Shown here one piece after another: positions 56,916-64,000 of a stretch of 64,000 bases of DNA. Each line of letters opens with the position of its first letter. Position 1 is the stretch's first letter. The stretch is from an uncultured cyanobacterium (lineage in GTDB: Bacteria; Cyanobacteriota; Cyanobacteriia; Cyanobacteriales; Nostocaceae). The position numbers and the translations under genes were made by a program. The notes under the pieces are model-generated. The model made no database searches and was not told the origin of the DNA. It saw nothing but the letters and a program-made list of their open reading frames with translations. The stretch covers positions 22,536 through 86,535 of the forward strand of contig CAIVAU010000191.1 in NCBI GenBank assembly GCA_903903925.1, in the 5' to 3' direction.

Positions 56916-59900
56916 CTACTTTTGAGTGCCAATGCCGTCGCAAAGATGTTTGTCATTGTCAGGAATATCTGTATTTGGGTTATTTAAATAGTCCCGCAAG
57001 TCATTGCAGCCTTGGATTAGTAGTTCCTTTTCTCCGCCAATCTGCCACAGTTTAACCATACCACCTCCGCTTGTGGCTAGCCGTTGACCATCGGGACTAA
57101 ACGCTACTCTGTAGACATGTCCCTGGTGGGTGTTGAGCGTAGCAATAAGGTTTCCCATAGCATCCCACAACTTGACTTGATCTGTAAGTTGACTACAAGT
57201 GACTAGCCATTGACCATTAGGACTGAACTTCAAGTCATCAATAATTCCCTGCTGGGTGTAAATCCTGGTGGTAGTATTACGTTTGACATTCCACAGTTGA
57301 ACTTCTCCCTCTAGTTCACCTATGGCTAACCGTTGACCATCAGGACTAAACGCTACTCTGTAGACATCTTTCTGGTGGGTGTTGGGCGTAGCAATAAGCC
57401 TACCATTATCATCCCACAACTGGACTCCGTCTTGTCCAAGGATGGCTAACCGTTGACCATCAGGACTAAACGCTATTGTGTAGACATCTTTCTGGTGAGT
57501 GTTGAACGTAGCAATAAGCTTACCCTTATCATCCCACCATTGAATCGTCCCCTTGTCTCCAACAGTAGCAAACCGTGTCCCATGAGGGTCTAATGCTAAT
57601 TGAATCGAGCCCTTTTGGGGATTAATCGTGGCGATAAGCTTAGCAGAGGTATCCCAGAGTTTGACTTTCTGATCATGAAAATTGATAGTAGCTAGCCGTT
57701 GACCATCGGAACTGATCACTATTCTAGGGAAATCGTTCTGCTTGGGGTCAATTGTGGCGATGGTCTTACCAAAGGTGTCCCGCAGCTTGACCTTGCGTCG
57801 GTCTTTTGAGTAGTCAGTCAACAATAGTCCATCAGGACCAAATGCTATCTCAGAGAGATTTTCTGGGAGGACAGTAATTGTGGCAATTTCGTTGCCCTTT
57901 AAATTCCAAAGTTCGGTCGTGCCGTCATCACTGCTATAAGTGAGTAGCCTGGAGCCATCAGGAGTGAATGCGACTTCCGAAACACGTCCATGCAAGGTTT
58001 TGAAGATAGCTATGGGTGAAGAATTATCCAATATAGACCATAGTTTTACTGTATGATCAAATCCGGCAGTAGCCAGATGTTGGTTATCGGGACTGAACGC
58101 AATATCAAAGACAACTTGCTGCTGAGTGTCTATTTCGTTGATCTTGCTGGTGGTATTCCACAGTGTGACCGGACTATTGACTCCACTGCTGGTGGCTAGC
58201 CATCGACCATTGGAACTGAATGCTACGCTAGAGTAACCATTCTTGTTATAGGGAAGGGTCTTGATGAGCCTGCCGGAGATATCCCAGAGTTTGATTGTGC
58301 CGTCGTATCCACCAGTAACTAGCTGTTGGCGTTCGGGACTAAACGCTATTTTAGAGAGATGGCGTTCGGGACTAAACGCTATTCTAGAGAGATGCTGCTG
58401 CTGGATGTTAATCGTGGCGGTGAGCTTACCGGAGGCATCCCAAAGCTTGACCTTACTTTCGTTTTTGTCTCCGTCTACAACCGTGAACATGTGGTTGTTG
58501 GTGCCCTTCCACAGGTTTTTGTCTGGAATTTTATTGAATCGCCGCCATCGATTGTGTTCTTGGATATCAGTGGTGCTCTCCATCAGTATACCAACGACCT
58601 GATCTGCAACCTCCTCACGTCCAAATAGTAGATCATGGCTTTGTTGCTCCGCTCGTAACGAGTCTATCATCCCCTCAAGCTGCTGACCAGCCACAAAGTT
58701 TGCTCTAGCTGATGCGACTAATGTCAGAATATTATCTTTTTGCGCTTCTGTCCATTGATAAAAAGCCATCAGCCCTAACCCAGCAGTAATGAGCAAGGCA
58801 ACAAACGAGCCACCAGAAATTATCCACGCTATTCTGATTTCGCGTTGCCTACGGGCTTTTTCTTCTTCTTCCTGGCGCTCGCGTTCTTGGATACTTCGCT
58901 CAATAAACTCTTTCTCATGAATTAAGTCTTCTGGGTGTTCCTTCAGTTTTTCTTCTGCTTCAGCCAAAGCTGCACCACGCAATAATGAACCCTCATCTTG
59001 ATTCGTTGCTTCCCATTGTCTGTTTGCTGCCCGCAATTGCTCTTGCCAAACGCGAAACTGACGGTTAGTGTTCATCCACTCTCGCAGAGTCTGCCATTCG
59101 CGGATCAGGGCTTCATGCACCACCTCCACTGTATCTTCCCCAGATTTCTCATCGCGTCCGGTGACAACCAAACGGGCTTTGTATCCGGCTAAATAACTTA
59201 CTAATCCCCAATTCTCATCTCCTACTTCTTTCCGGGTTGCTATGCGACGAGTGTCCTCGGTTCCTTCTCCAGGGCGTATTAACTGCACAAAGATCCGTTG
59301 TGCAATTTGTTGCTTTTGTTCGTTTAATTGCTGATAAATTTGCTCAGCATGATTAGCCAAAGCTTTTTTCACACCCCCAATCTCGTCATAAGCTTGATGA
59401 GTTAATAAGCGGTTTTGCTGTAGTGACCAAAGTCGAGCCAGGGCAAATTCTAGCAATGGAAGATTCCCTGGTTCATTGCCAACATCATCTAAAATTCTTT
59501 GCGTTAATTGTGCTTCTAATTGGACTTCTATCTTCTGGGCTGGCTGCTCTATTGTTCTTTGGAGTTCCTCTCGATTCATTGCACTCAAAAGTTGTGGTGC
59601 AAACTGCTGCAATGCATCTCGTAAAGGACGACAGGCAAGGACAAAGCCGTAGAAGTCAGCCCGTAAAGTGAAAACCAATGTCAAATTGTTCTGATGGATA
59701 GCTTGGAGCATCAAATCAGCAAAGCATTCTTGTTCTTCCTTCGGACAAAGGGTGTAGAGTTCTTCAAATTGATCTACAAACAGCAGAAGACGTTTACCTG
59801 GGTTACGTTCTATAATACGAGACGTTATCTGCTCCAAGGGAACCAAACCCTGCTTTATATTTTTATCTAGTACCGCCGCTGACTGCAATTGTTGAATTTC

Positions 59901-60812
59901 ATCAATTTCTGGTACTAACTGATGAACTAACGCAGATGCTAGCTGATAAAAGGGTTGGTTCCCAGGACGAAATGATTCAATCAGCCAGTTTCCTGTAATA
60001 CGCAGTTTGGGAATCAGCCCCGCATACACCACAGAAGATTTTCCACTGCCAGAAGGACCAATTACCCCTACTAAGGGCTGTTTGTTAACCGCTTCTACCA
60101 AACCATTGACAAACGTTTCCCGTCCAAAAAAGAAATCTGCATCTTTTTCACCAAATGCAGCTAATTCTTGATAAGGATTAGGTGGAATAATCTCTACGAA
60201 TGGCTGGATGATACTAAGAGGGTCTTTTTTAAAGAGAACGGGAGTTTGCTGCTCTAAATAATTTACTAGTTGCGAGCAACCTAATTCATAAGCAAACTCC
60301 ATCTGTTCTCCAGCTGCTAGAGCATCATAAAATGCCACAGAAAATGCTATTGCTGCTTTATCCCCAACCGCTTGGTTCATACCAATCACATAGTTAACGT
60401 GTTGGCTAATGGCTTTTGCTTGCACCTCACTATAGCAGGCATTGAGAAGTACGCACTCGACTCCCTTTGTGGCAAATAACTTAAACATACTTGTCAGTGC
60501 CAAAGCGTTCACTTGGACGGGCAGATCTGTTTCATCTTCTAAGACAATACCATCGGAGCCTGTACCATGCCCACTGAAGTGAACAATCTGGGGTTGGTAA
60601 TCTAAAATAGCACGGTAGAAATCACGCTGACGCACTGCCCACTTCTGTTCTAACCTGAACTGCTCACGTTGAGAGGCTCGTCGCAATCCTTCATCAATTT
60701 CCCGTACTTCTTCACCTAATCGTAAACTTGAAGTATTTTTTGGATTGGCTGCCAAAACCAAAATCGTTTTGACACAGGCGTTGTTACCATGAGACTCTTG
60801 TTGAGAGAGCAT
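56916..60812 (-). CDS. CHAT-nSTAND NTPase-TM-WD40 signalling protein
   Basis: The 1298-residue protein starts with a CHAT protease domain (H82 in VHFSGHGTG, C126 in LLNACYSE). An nSTAND-type NTPase follows (P-loop GVIGPSGSGKSSVVYAGLIP at about 249-268, Walker B RLLLFVDQFEELYTL). After a helical region a transmembrane helix lies at about 650-680 (WIISGGSFVALLITAGLGLM). About a dozen WD40 repeats follow. This is a known cyanobacterial architecture in which ligand binding to the propeller is thought to trigger NTPase oligomerisation and protease activation. A small in-frame duplication is visible in the first blades (PERHLSKIAFS repeated). No substrate gene is adjacent. Confidence 0.92.
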   Translation of the reverse strand: MLSQQESHGNNACVKTILVLAANPKNTSSLRLGEEVREIDEGLRRASQREQFRLEQKWAVRQRDFYRAILDYQPQIVHFSGHGTGSDGIVLEDETDLPVQVNALALTSMFKLFATKGVECVLLNACYSEVQAKAISQHVNYVIGMNQAVGDKAAIAFSVAFYDALAAGEQMEFAYELGCSQLVNYLEQQTPVLFKKDPLSIIQPFVEIIPPNPYQELAAFGEKDADFFFGRETFVNGLVEAVNKQPLVGVIGPSGSGKSSVVYAGLIPKLRITGNWLIESFRPGNQPFYQLASALVHQLVPEIDEIQQLQSAAVLDKNIKQGLVPLEQITSRIIERNPGKRLLLFVDQFEELYTLCPKEEQECFADLMLQAIHQNNLTLVFTLRADFYGFVLACRPLRDALQQFAPQLLSAMNREELQRTIEQPAQKIEVQLEAQLTQRILDDVGNEPGNLPLLEFALARLWSLQQNRLLTHQAYDEIGGVKKALANHAEQIYQQLNEQKQQIAQRIFVQLIRPGEGTEDTRRIATRKEVGDENWGLVSYLAGYKARLVVTGRDEKSGEDTVEVVHEALIREWQTLREWMNTNRQFRVWQEQLRAANRQWEATNQDEGSLLRGAALAEAEEKLKEHPEDLIHEKEFIERSIQERERQEEEEKARRQREIRIAWIISGGSFVALLITAGLGLMAFYQWTEAQKDNILTLVASARANFVAGQQLEGMIDSLRAEQQSHDLLFGREEVADQVVGILMESTTDIQEHNRWRRFNKIPDKNLWKGTNNHMFTVVDGDKNESKVKLWDASGKLTATINIQQQHLSRIAFSPERHLSKIAFSPERQQLVTGGYDGTIKLWDISGRLIKTLPYNKNGYSSVAFSSNGRWLATSSGVNSPVTLWNTTSKINEIDTQQQVVFDIAFSPDNQHLATAGFDHTVKLWSILDNSSPIAIFKTLHGRVSEVAFTPDGSRLLTYSSDDGTTELWNLKGNEIATITVLPENLSEIAFGPDGLLLTDYSKDRRKVKLRDTFGKTIATIDPKQNDFPRIVISSDGQRLATINFHDQKVKLWDTSAKLIATINPQKGSIQLALDPHGTRFATVGDKGTIQWWDDKGKLIATFNTHQKDVYTIAFSPDGQRLAILGQDGVQLWDDNGRLIATPNTHQKDVYRVAFSPDGQRLAIGELEGEVQLWNVKRNTTTRIYTQQGIIDDLKFSPNGQWLVTCSQLTDQVKLWDAMGNLIATLNTHQGHVYRVAFSPDGQRLATSGGGMVKLWQIGGEKELLIQGCNDLRDYLNNPNTDIPDNDKHLCDGIGTQK

Positions 60813-61013
60813 AAAATTATGTATAAACTTCTATAAAAAACCAAAAAGGATGAGCAAAGGTACTACAGGAGAAACTCTTTCTTTATAGGTGAAAACGAAA
60901 TCAACTTATGCAATATTGGGATACAAACAGAATAAATGCTTTCAGGACATTTTTGTTGTTGTTTAAGGAAAATATTGAGGACGACATAATCCTAATTAGG
61001 TCGAAAAGATGCC

Positions 61014-61628
61014 TCAAAGCATTAATTTCTTGTGCAGGTGAGTGACATCTGGGGGCAGCAACTCTTGCTTCAACTCACTTTGGAGATACTTATAGAGCGT
61101 CGTGCGGTCAATGCCGAAAGCGCGGGCAAGCGCGGTTTTCTGCTCGCCTGCTTTTGCTCGTTGCCGTAACTCTGTTACCTGTTCCGAGGATAGGGCTTGC
61201 TTCCTGCCCTTATAAACGCCATTCTTCTTGGCGAGGTCGATGCCTTCCTTTTGTCGCTCGCGGATCAGGGAGCGCTCGAACTCGGCGAATGCACCCATGA
61301 CCGAGAGCAAAAGCTGCGCCATAGGAGAATCCGAGCCTGTGAAGGTCAGGCTCTCCTTGAGGAAAGTGATGCTTATGCCTCGATTGGTAAGCTGCTGTAC
61401 AAGACGGCGCAGATCGTCGAGGTTTCGGGCGAGTCGATCCATGCTATGCACGACCACCACATCACCTTCACGAGCATATGCGAGCATGGCTTGGAGTTGC
61501 GGGCGTTGGGTGTCCTTGCCTGATGCATGGTCAATGAAGAGTTTGTCCGTTTCCACCCCTTCGAGTTGGCGATCCGGATTCTGGTCGGTGCTACTCACGC
61601 GAATATAGCCGATACGTAGTCCCTTCAA
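61014..61628 (-). CDS. Serine recombinase (Tn3-type resolvase/invertase)
   Basis: The start is a TTG at 61628 with AAGGAG six bases upstream. The 204-residue protein has the resolvase catalytic domain: IGYIRVSSTDQNPDRQLEG with the nucleophilic Ser, VVVHSMDRLARNLDDLRRLV, SVMGAFAEFERSLIRERQKE. A C-terminal HTH follows (KTALARAFGIDRTTLYKYL). It cuts and rejoins DNA at res-like sites, and candidate sites lie just upstream. The gene is GC-rich relative to its neighbours and looks acquired from a transposon or plasmid. No transposase accompanies it. Confidence 0.93.
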   Translation of the reverse strand: MKGLRIGYIRVSSTDQNPDRQLEGVETDKLFIDHASGKDTQRPQLQAMLAYAREGDVVVVHSMDRLARNLDDLRRLVQQLTNRGISITFLKESLTFTGSDSPMAQLLLSVMGAFAEFERSLIRERQKEGIDLAKKNGVYKGRKQALSSEQVTELRQRAKAGEQKTALARAFGIDRTTLYKYLQSELKQELLPPDVTHLHKKLML

Positions 61629-61682
61629 GTTGAACTCCTTGGGAATTTGTAGAAATAGGGTTTTAGATATAAATCATCATAT

Positions 61683-61751
61683 GTTGATTAATAGAAAAAT
61701 CAACCCTATATCAACACAAAAAATCGGCTCGGTGATTTGTTGATTTAGGGT
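61683..61751. promoter_or_regulatory. Candidate resolvase-binding (res-like) repeats
   Basis: GTTGATT (61683) pairs with AATCAAC (61698-61704), and ACCCTATATCAAC (61703-61715) pairs with GTTGATTTAGGGT (61739-61751, one mismatch). Repeated inverted sites 55-125 bases upstream of a resolvase gene fit a res region or an autoregulatory operator. Confidence 0.4.
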
Positions 61752-62035
61752 GTACCTCACCTTGACAGCTTTAGCTTGTCAAACAAGCCGAGTGCGAAAT
61801 TTATTTTGAGACTCGACACAAGTGCGAGTGTTTGCTGATTAAGAATTTTTAATAAAATTTCAAACTGTTCGGCTTTCATCCCGTTATCTGCTTGACTTTA
61901 TCACTAGTTTAACACTTGTGGCTGTCAGTCTTATTTATGACACATGACTACTTACATTCATTGGGAGCGATCGCACCAAAGACAATAGACAGCTTTTCAA
62001 GCGGAAGCACCCCTTAAGGAAGATGGCATCTCTAG

Positions 62036-62090
62036 GGGCTAAAGCGCCGAAAGCCCCACAAGGGGGCGGTTCTAGAGAGCGCTTTAGCCC
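62036..62090. repeat. Hairpin with 12-bp arms downstream of treY
   Basis: GGGCTAAAGCGC and GCGCTTTAGCCC are perfect inverted arms enclosing 31 bases that include a second CCCC/GGGG stem. It could terminate the treY transcript, but the GCTTTAGC core also recurs as a dispersed repeat in cyanobacteria. Confidence 0.55.
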
Positions 62091-62184
62091 TTCCACCTTT
62101 CGGGAAACCCTTTACCTATACGAACTTTAGTTCAAATCACCCCAGCCATAGGCTAGAGGCACATCCTTCTCAATATGGGGTTGT

Positions 62185-64000
62185 TCAACTGATGAGCAGT
62201 GCTACAGGGAAATGTTTCAGGGCTTCGCCAATGAGCAGCTTACCGTTAGCTTTAACTATCTGGTTAGTAATTGCATCTTTCCAAGATGATGCATCTATTG
62301 GTAAATGAAGACTGGTATTATCCCAAACTTGTTCTCCTAGTGGATACTCTCCGGGCTGAATTAGGCTTGTGAAAAAGCGGGGGGCGATCGCCACTATCGT
62401 TTTATTACCATCACTCCTAGCAAAGGCAACTATATGTTCTTTAAACTTGCCACTAACCTCAAGAGGTAAGTAGCTGCCTTGCTGAAAAACATCTTTATAC
62501 TCTGTTCTTGCTTTTAAAGCTTGGAAAACTAGGAATAGCTTGATTCTAGCATCTTCCTTTGTCGCAAGTAACTCGTCTATCAGCTTGAGAATATCAGTCT
62601 CTGCCTGTGTTTTAATTTCTTTAAGATAGGACTGTCGCAGTTCAAAATCAACTGGACGGCGATTATCAGGATCAACTAAACTAAAATCCCATAGTTCAGT
62701 TCCTTGATAAAGGTCTGGAACTCCAGGAGAAGTAATCCTTAATAAAGTTTGAGAAAGAGAGTTGAAGATGCCATAGTAGGCAACTTTTCTCTGGAAATGG
62801 AGAAATTCCTTTAAGAAAGGACTATCTTCCAAAGGTTCTAGAACTGATGTGACAAAACCAGTAAAAGCATCTTCATAAGTGCTATTCTGTCGCAGCCAAG
62901 CGGTGTAAACTTTCGCTTCTCTGATTGCTTTAAGCACAAAATCTTTTACGCGCTCAACACAACTACTATATTCCTGTTCAAAAAACGGAAATACGCCAAT
63001 CAGTGTCTGGTAAAAAAGATATTCATCGTTCCTATCTGGCATGGTTAAACGCTTAATAGTCTTGCGATGGGAACGATTGATGTCATACCAAATGCGGACT
63101 TGTTGTTGCCATTCTTCAGGAATTTCCGAGAGGACATTCAACCTTGCCCTAGTATCTTCACCTCGCTTAGTATCATGAGTGGAGGTAGTACTCATTGCAT
63201 GAGACCACTGAGTTTGCCGTTTTTGATTGAACTCATGAAACTCTGAAAGACTAACACCAAAACGACCAGCCTCACCTCCAACTTCGTTTAAAGCAAGGCA
63301 GCGGTTATAGACGTATAAAGCGGTGTCTTCAACTCCTTTTGCCATCAATGGTCCCGTATACTGTTGCACTCTCATGACAAAGTAAAGCCACTGATCTTTT
63401 TCAGCTTGAGTCAGAGAATCTTCGTATTCCAACAACATCAATTTTTGGATGAAGTTCAATTCATTGAACAACAGTGGTGTACCCGCTTTTGCCGCTTCAG
63501 TCACTTCCTCAATATAGGATCGATCTACTTCAGATATACCCTCTTCGGTTATATAAGTCCGGTACACAGGAAAGCGAGTAAGTATTTCTGCAAGCGCTTG
63601 CTTCAAACCGTTAATTGTAAAGTCATTTCCATGCCGATACATCCCTGCTATTTTCTTTAAGAGAAGAGTCAGGTTTTCAATATCGCCAGCAAAATTTCTA
63701 TCTATAATCTGGTGCTTTTTCTCAGCAACAATGTTTTCATACGAGACTTTGCTTCCTGTGATCTCCAAGTAAATTTGAGAAAACTTATCTTGGTTTTCTG
63801 TTTGACAGAAAATACCATTGACATAATTTAAGTAATCGTAGCCAGAGGTTCCTTGAACTGACCAGTTACTAGGTATTTCTTCCCCAAATTGTAAAATCTT
63901 CTCAACAGTTATGTAAGTATCACCTATTTTTTCTTTCAGCCTTTCTAAATATTGTTTTGGGTTATACAGACCATCAATATGGTCAATTCGCAAGCCAGTA
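62185..64000 (-). CDS. treY: Malto-oligosyltrehalose synthase, C-terminal part (runs off right edge)
   Basis: The frame is open to the window edge, so the 5' part lies outside. The visible 605 residues start at TGLRIDHIDGLYNPKQYLER, a GH13 active-site region with the nucleophile Asp in RIDHIDG. They continue with ITVEKILQFGEEIPSNWSVQ (catalytic Glu region), GTSGYDYLNYVNGIF and STTSTHDTKRGEDTRARLNV. These are typical of TreY, which converts the reducing end of malto-oligosaccharides to a trehalosyl unit for later release by TreZ. The neighbours in view are unrelated; treZ may lie outside. Confidence 0.95.
   Translation of the reverse strand, partial: TGLRIDHIDGLYNPKQYLERLKEKIGDTYITVEKILQFGEEIPSNWSVQGTSGYDYLNYVNGIFCQTENQDKFSQIYLEITGSKVSYENIVAEKKHQIIDRNFAGDIENLTLLLKKIAGMYRHGNDFTINGLKQALAEILTRFPVYRTYITEEGISEVDRSYIEEVTEAAKAGTPLLFNELNFIQKLMLLEYEDSLTQAEKDQWLYFVMRVQQYTGPLMAKGVEDTALYVYNRCLALNEVGGEAGRFGVSLSEFHEFNQKRQTQWSHAMSTTSTHDTKRGEDTRARLNVLSEIPEEWQQQVRIWYDINRSHRKTIKRLTMPDRNDEYLFYQTLIGVFPFFEQEYSSCVERVKDFVLKAIREAKVYTAWLRQNSTYEDAFTGFVTSVLEPLEDSPFLKEFLHFQRKVAYYGIFNSLSQTLLRITSPGVPDLYQGTELWDFSLVDPDNRRPVDFELRQSYLKEIKTQAETDILKLIDELLATKEDARIKLFLVFQALKARTEYKDVFQQGSYLPLEVSGKFKEHIVAFARSDGNKTIVAIAPRFFTSLIQPGEYPLGEQVWDNTSLHLPIDASSWKDAITNQIVKANGKLLIGEALKHFPVALLIS

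Larger units (their letters stand above)
61629..62184. other. Intergenic region between recombinase and treY
   Basis: No gene is visible in these 556 bases. It contains the recombinase promoter, the inverted GTTGATT motifs at 61683-61751 and a GGGCTAAAGCGC hairpin at 62036-62090. Confidence 0.5.

Noticed and set aside
61764..61900. Possible structured RNA downstream of the res-like repeats
   Set aside because: Several short stems can be drawn (CTTGACAGCTTTAGCTTGTCAA and nearby), but there is no conserved element I recognise and no associated TnpB or Cas gene.

Overview
The window looks like the chromosome of a filamentous, probably heterocyst-forming cyanobacterium (Nostocales type). The evidence is the frequent HIP1 palindrome GCGATCGC, heptanucleotide tandem repeats (GACTCCT/GAGTTAG and TTTTGAC units) at gene ends, SLH-type OprB porins, phycobilisome gene fragments, and many WD40, CHAT, caspase and NB-ARC proteins. 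No genus can be named from this sequence alone.

Layout. 1-10.2 kb: the end of a two-component system (partial kinase plus OmpR-type regulator), two SLH-OprB porins, and a Zn/Mn-type ABC importer operon with two permeases and candidate Fur/Zur operators upstream. 10.2-15.2 kb: a radical SAM gene lying between 68-bp inverted repeats, a truncated transposase, an SbmA/BacA-like ABC transporter, tRNA-Phe(GAA) with a terminator, and a 109-bp MITE with a perfect 10-bp target duplication. 15.3-19.6 kb: a Trypco1-like protein, a GC-rich NotI-family restriction-modification pair, and relics (WD40, HigA-like, and a deleted copy of the NB-ARC/WD40 gene found at 38.8-42.4 kb).

19.9-24.7 kb holds a caspase gene and a membrane WD40 gene. 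Between them they appear to split one degenerate AAA-like module. 25-38.4 kb is the most unusual part. It has a divergent vWA-like lipoprotein gene, then a minus-strand series encoding a 4-TM protein, a tubulin-like GTPase, a giant actin/Hsp70-like ATPase and five neighbouring proteins. These five carry six copies of a domain of about 120 residues that I do not recognise, combined with zinc ribbons, coiled coils, a lipoprotein anchor or a WD40 propeller. This is my main candidate for an undescribed system.

38.4-48.5 kb: an RHH antitoxin-like gene, an NB-ARC protein with 14 WD40 repeats, an uncharacterised four-gene membrane cassette (43.7-46.4 kb), an SMR-like protein and a truncated CHAT gene. 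48.5-51.7 kb: an FTR1 iron permease and a GH15 enzyme. 51.7-56.9 kb is a graveyard: relics of a phycobilisome linker and cpcB, a broken methylase plus AAA-ATPase cassette, a MITE, an IS630 element with a decayed transposase, and another decayed transposase. 56.9-64 kb: a CHAT-STAND-WD40 protein, a serine recombinase of foreign-looking composition, and the 3' part of treY running off the right edge.

The common thread is signalling or conflict genes (caspase, CHAT, NB-ARC, STAND, WD40, Trypco1, R-M) embedded in sequence heavily worked by mobile elements.
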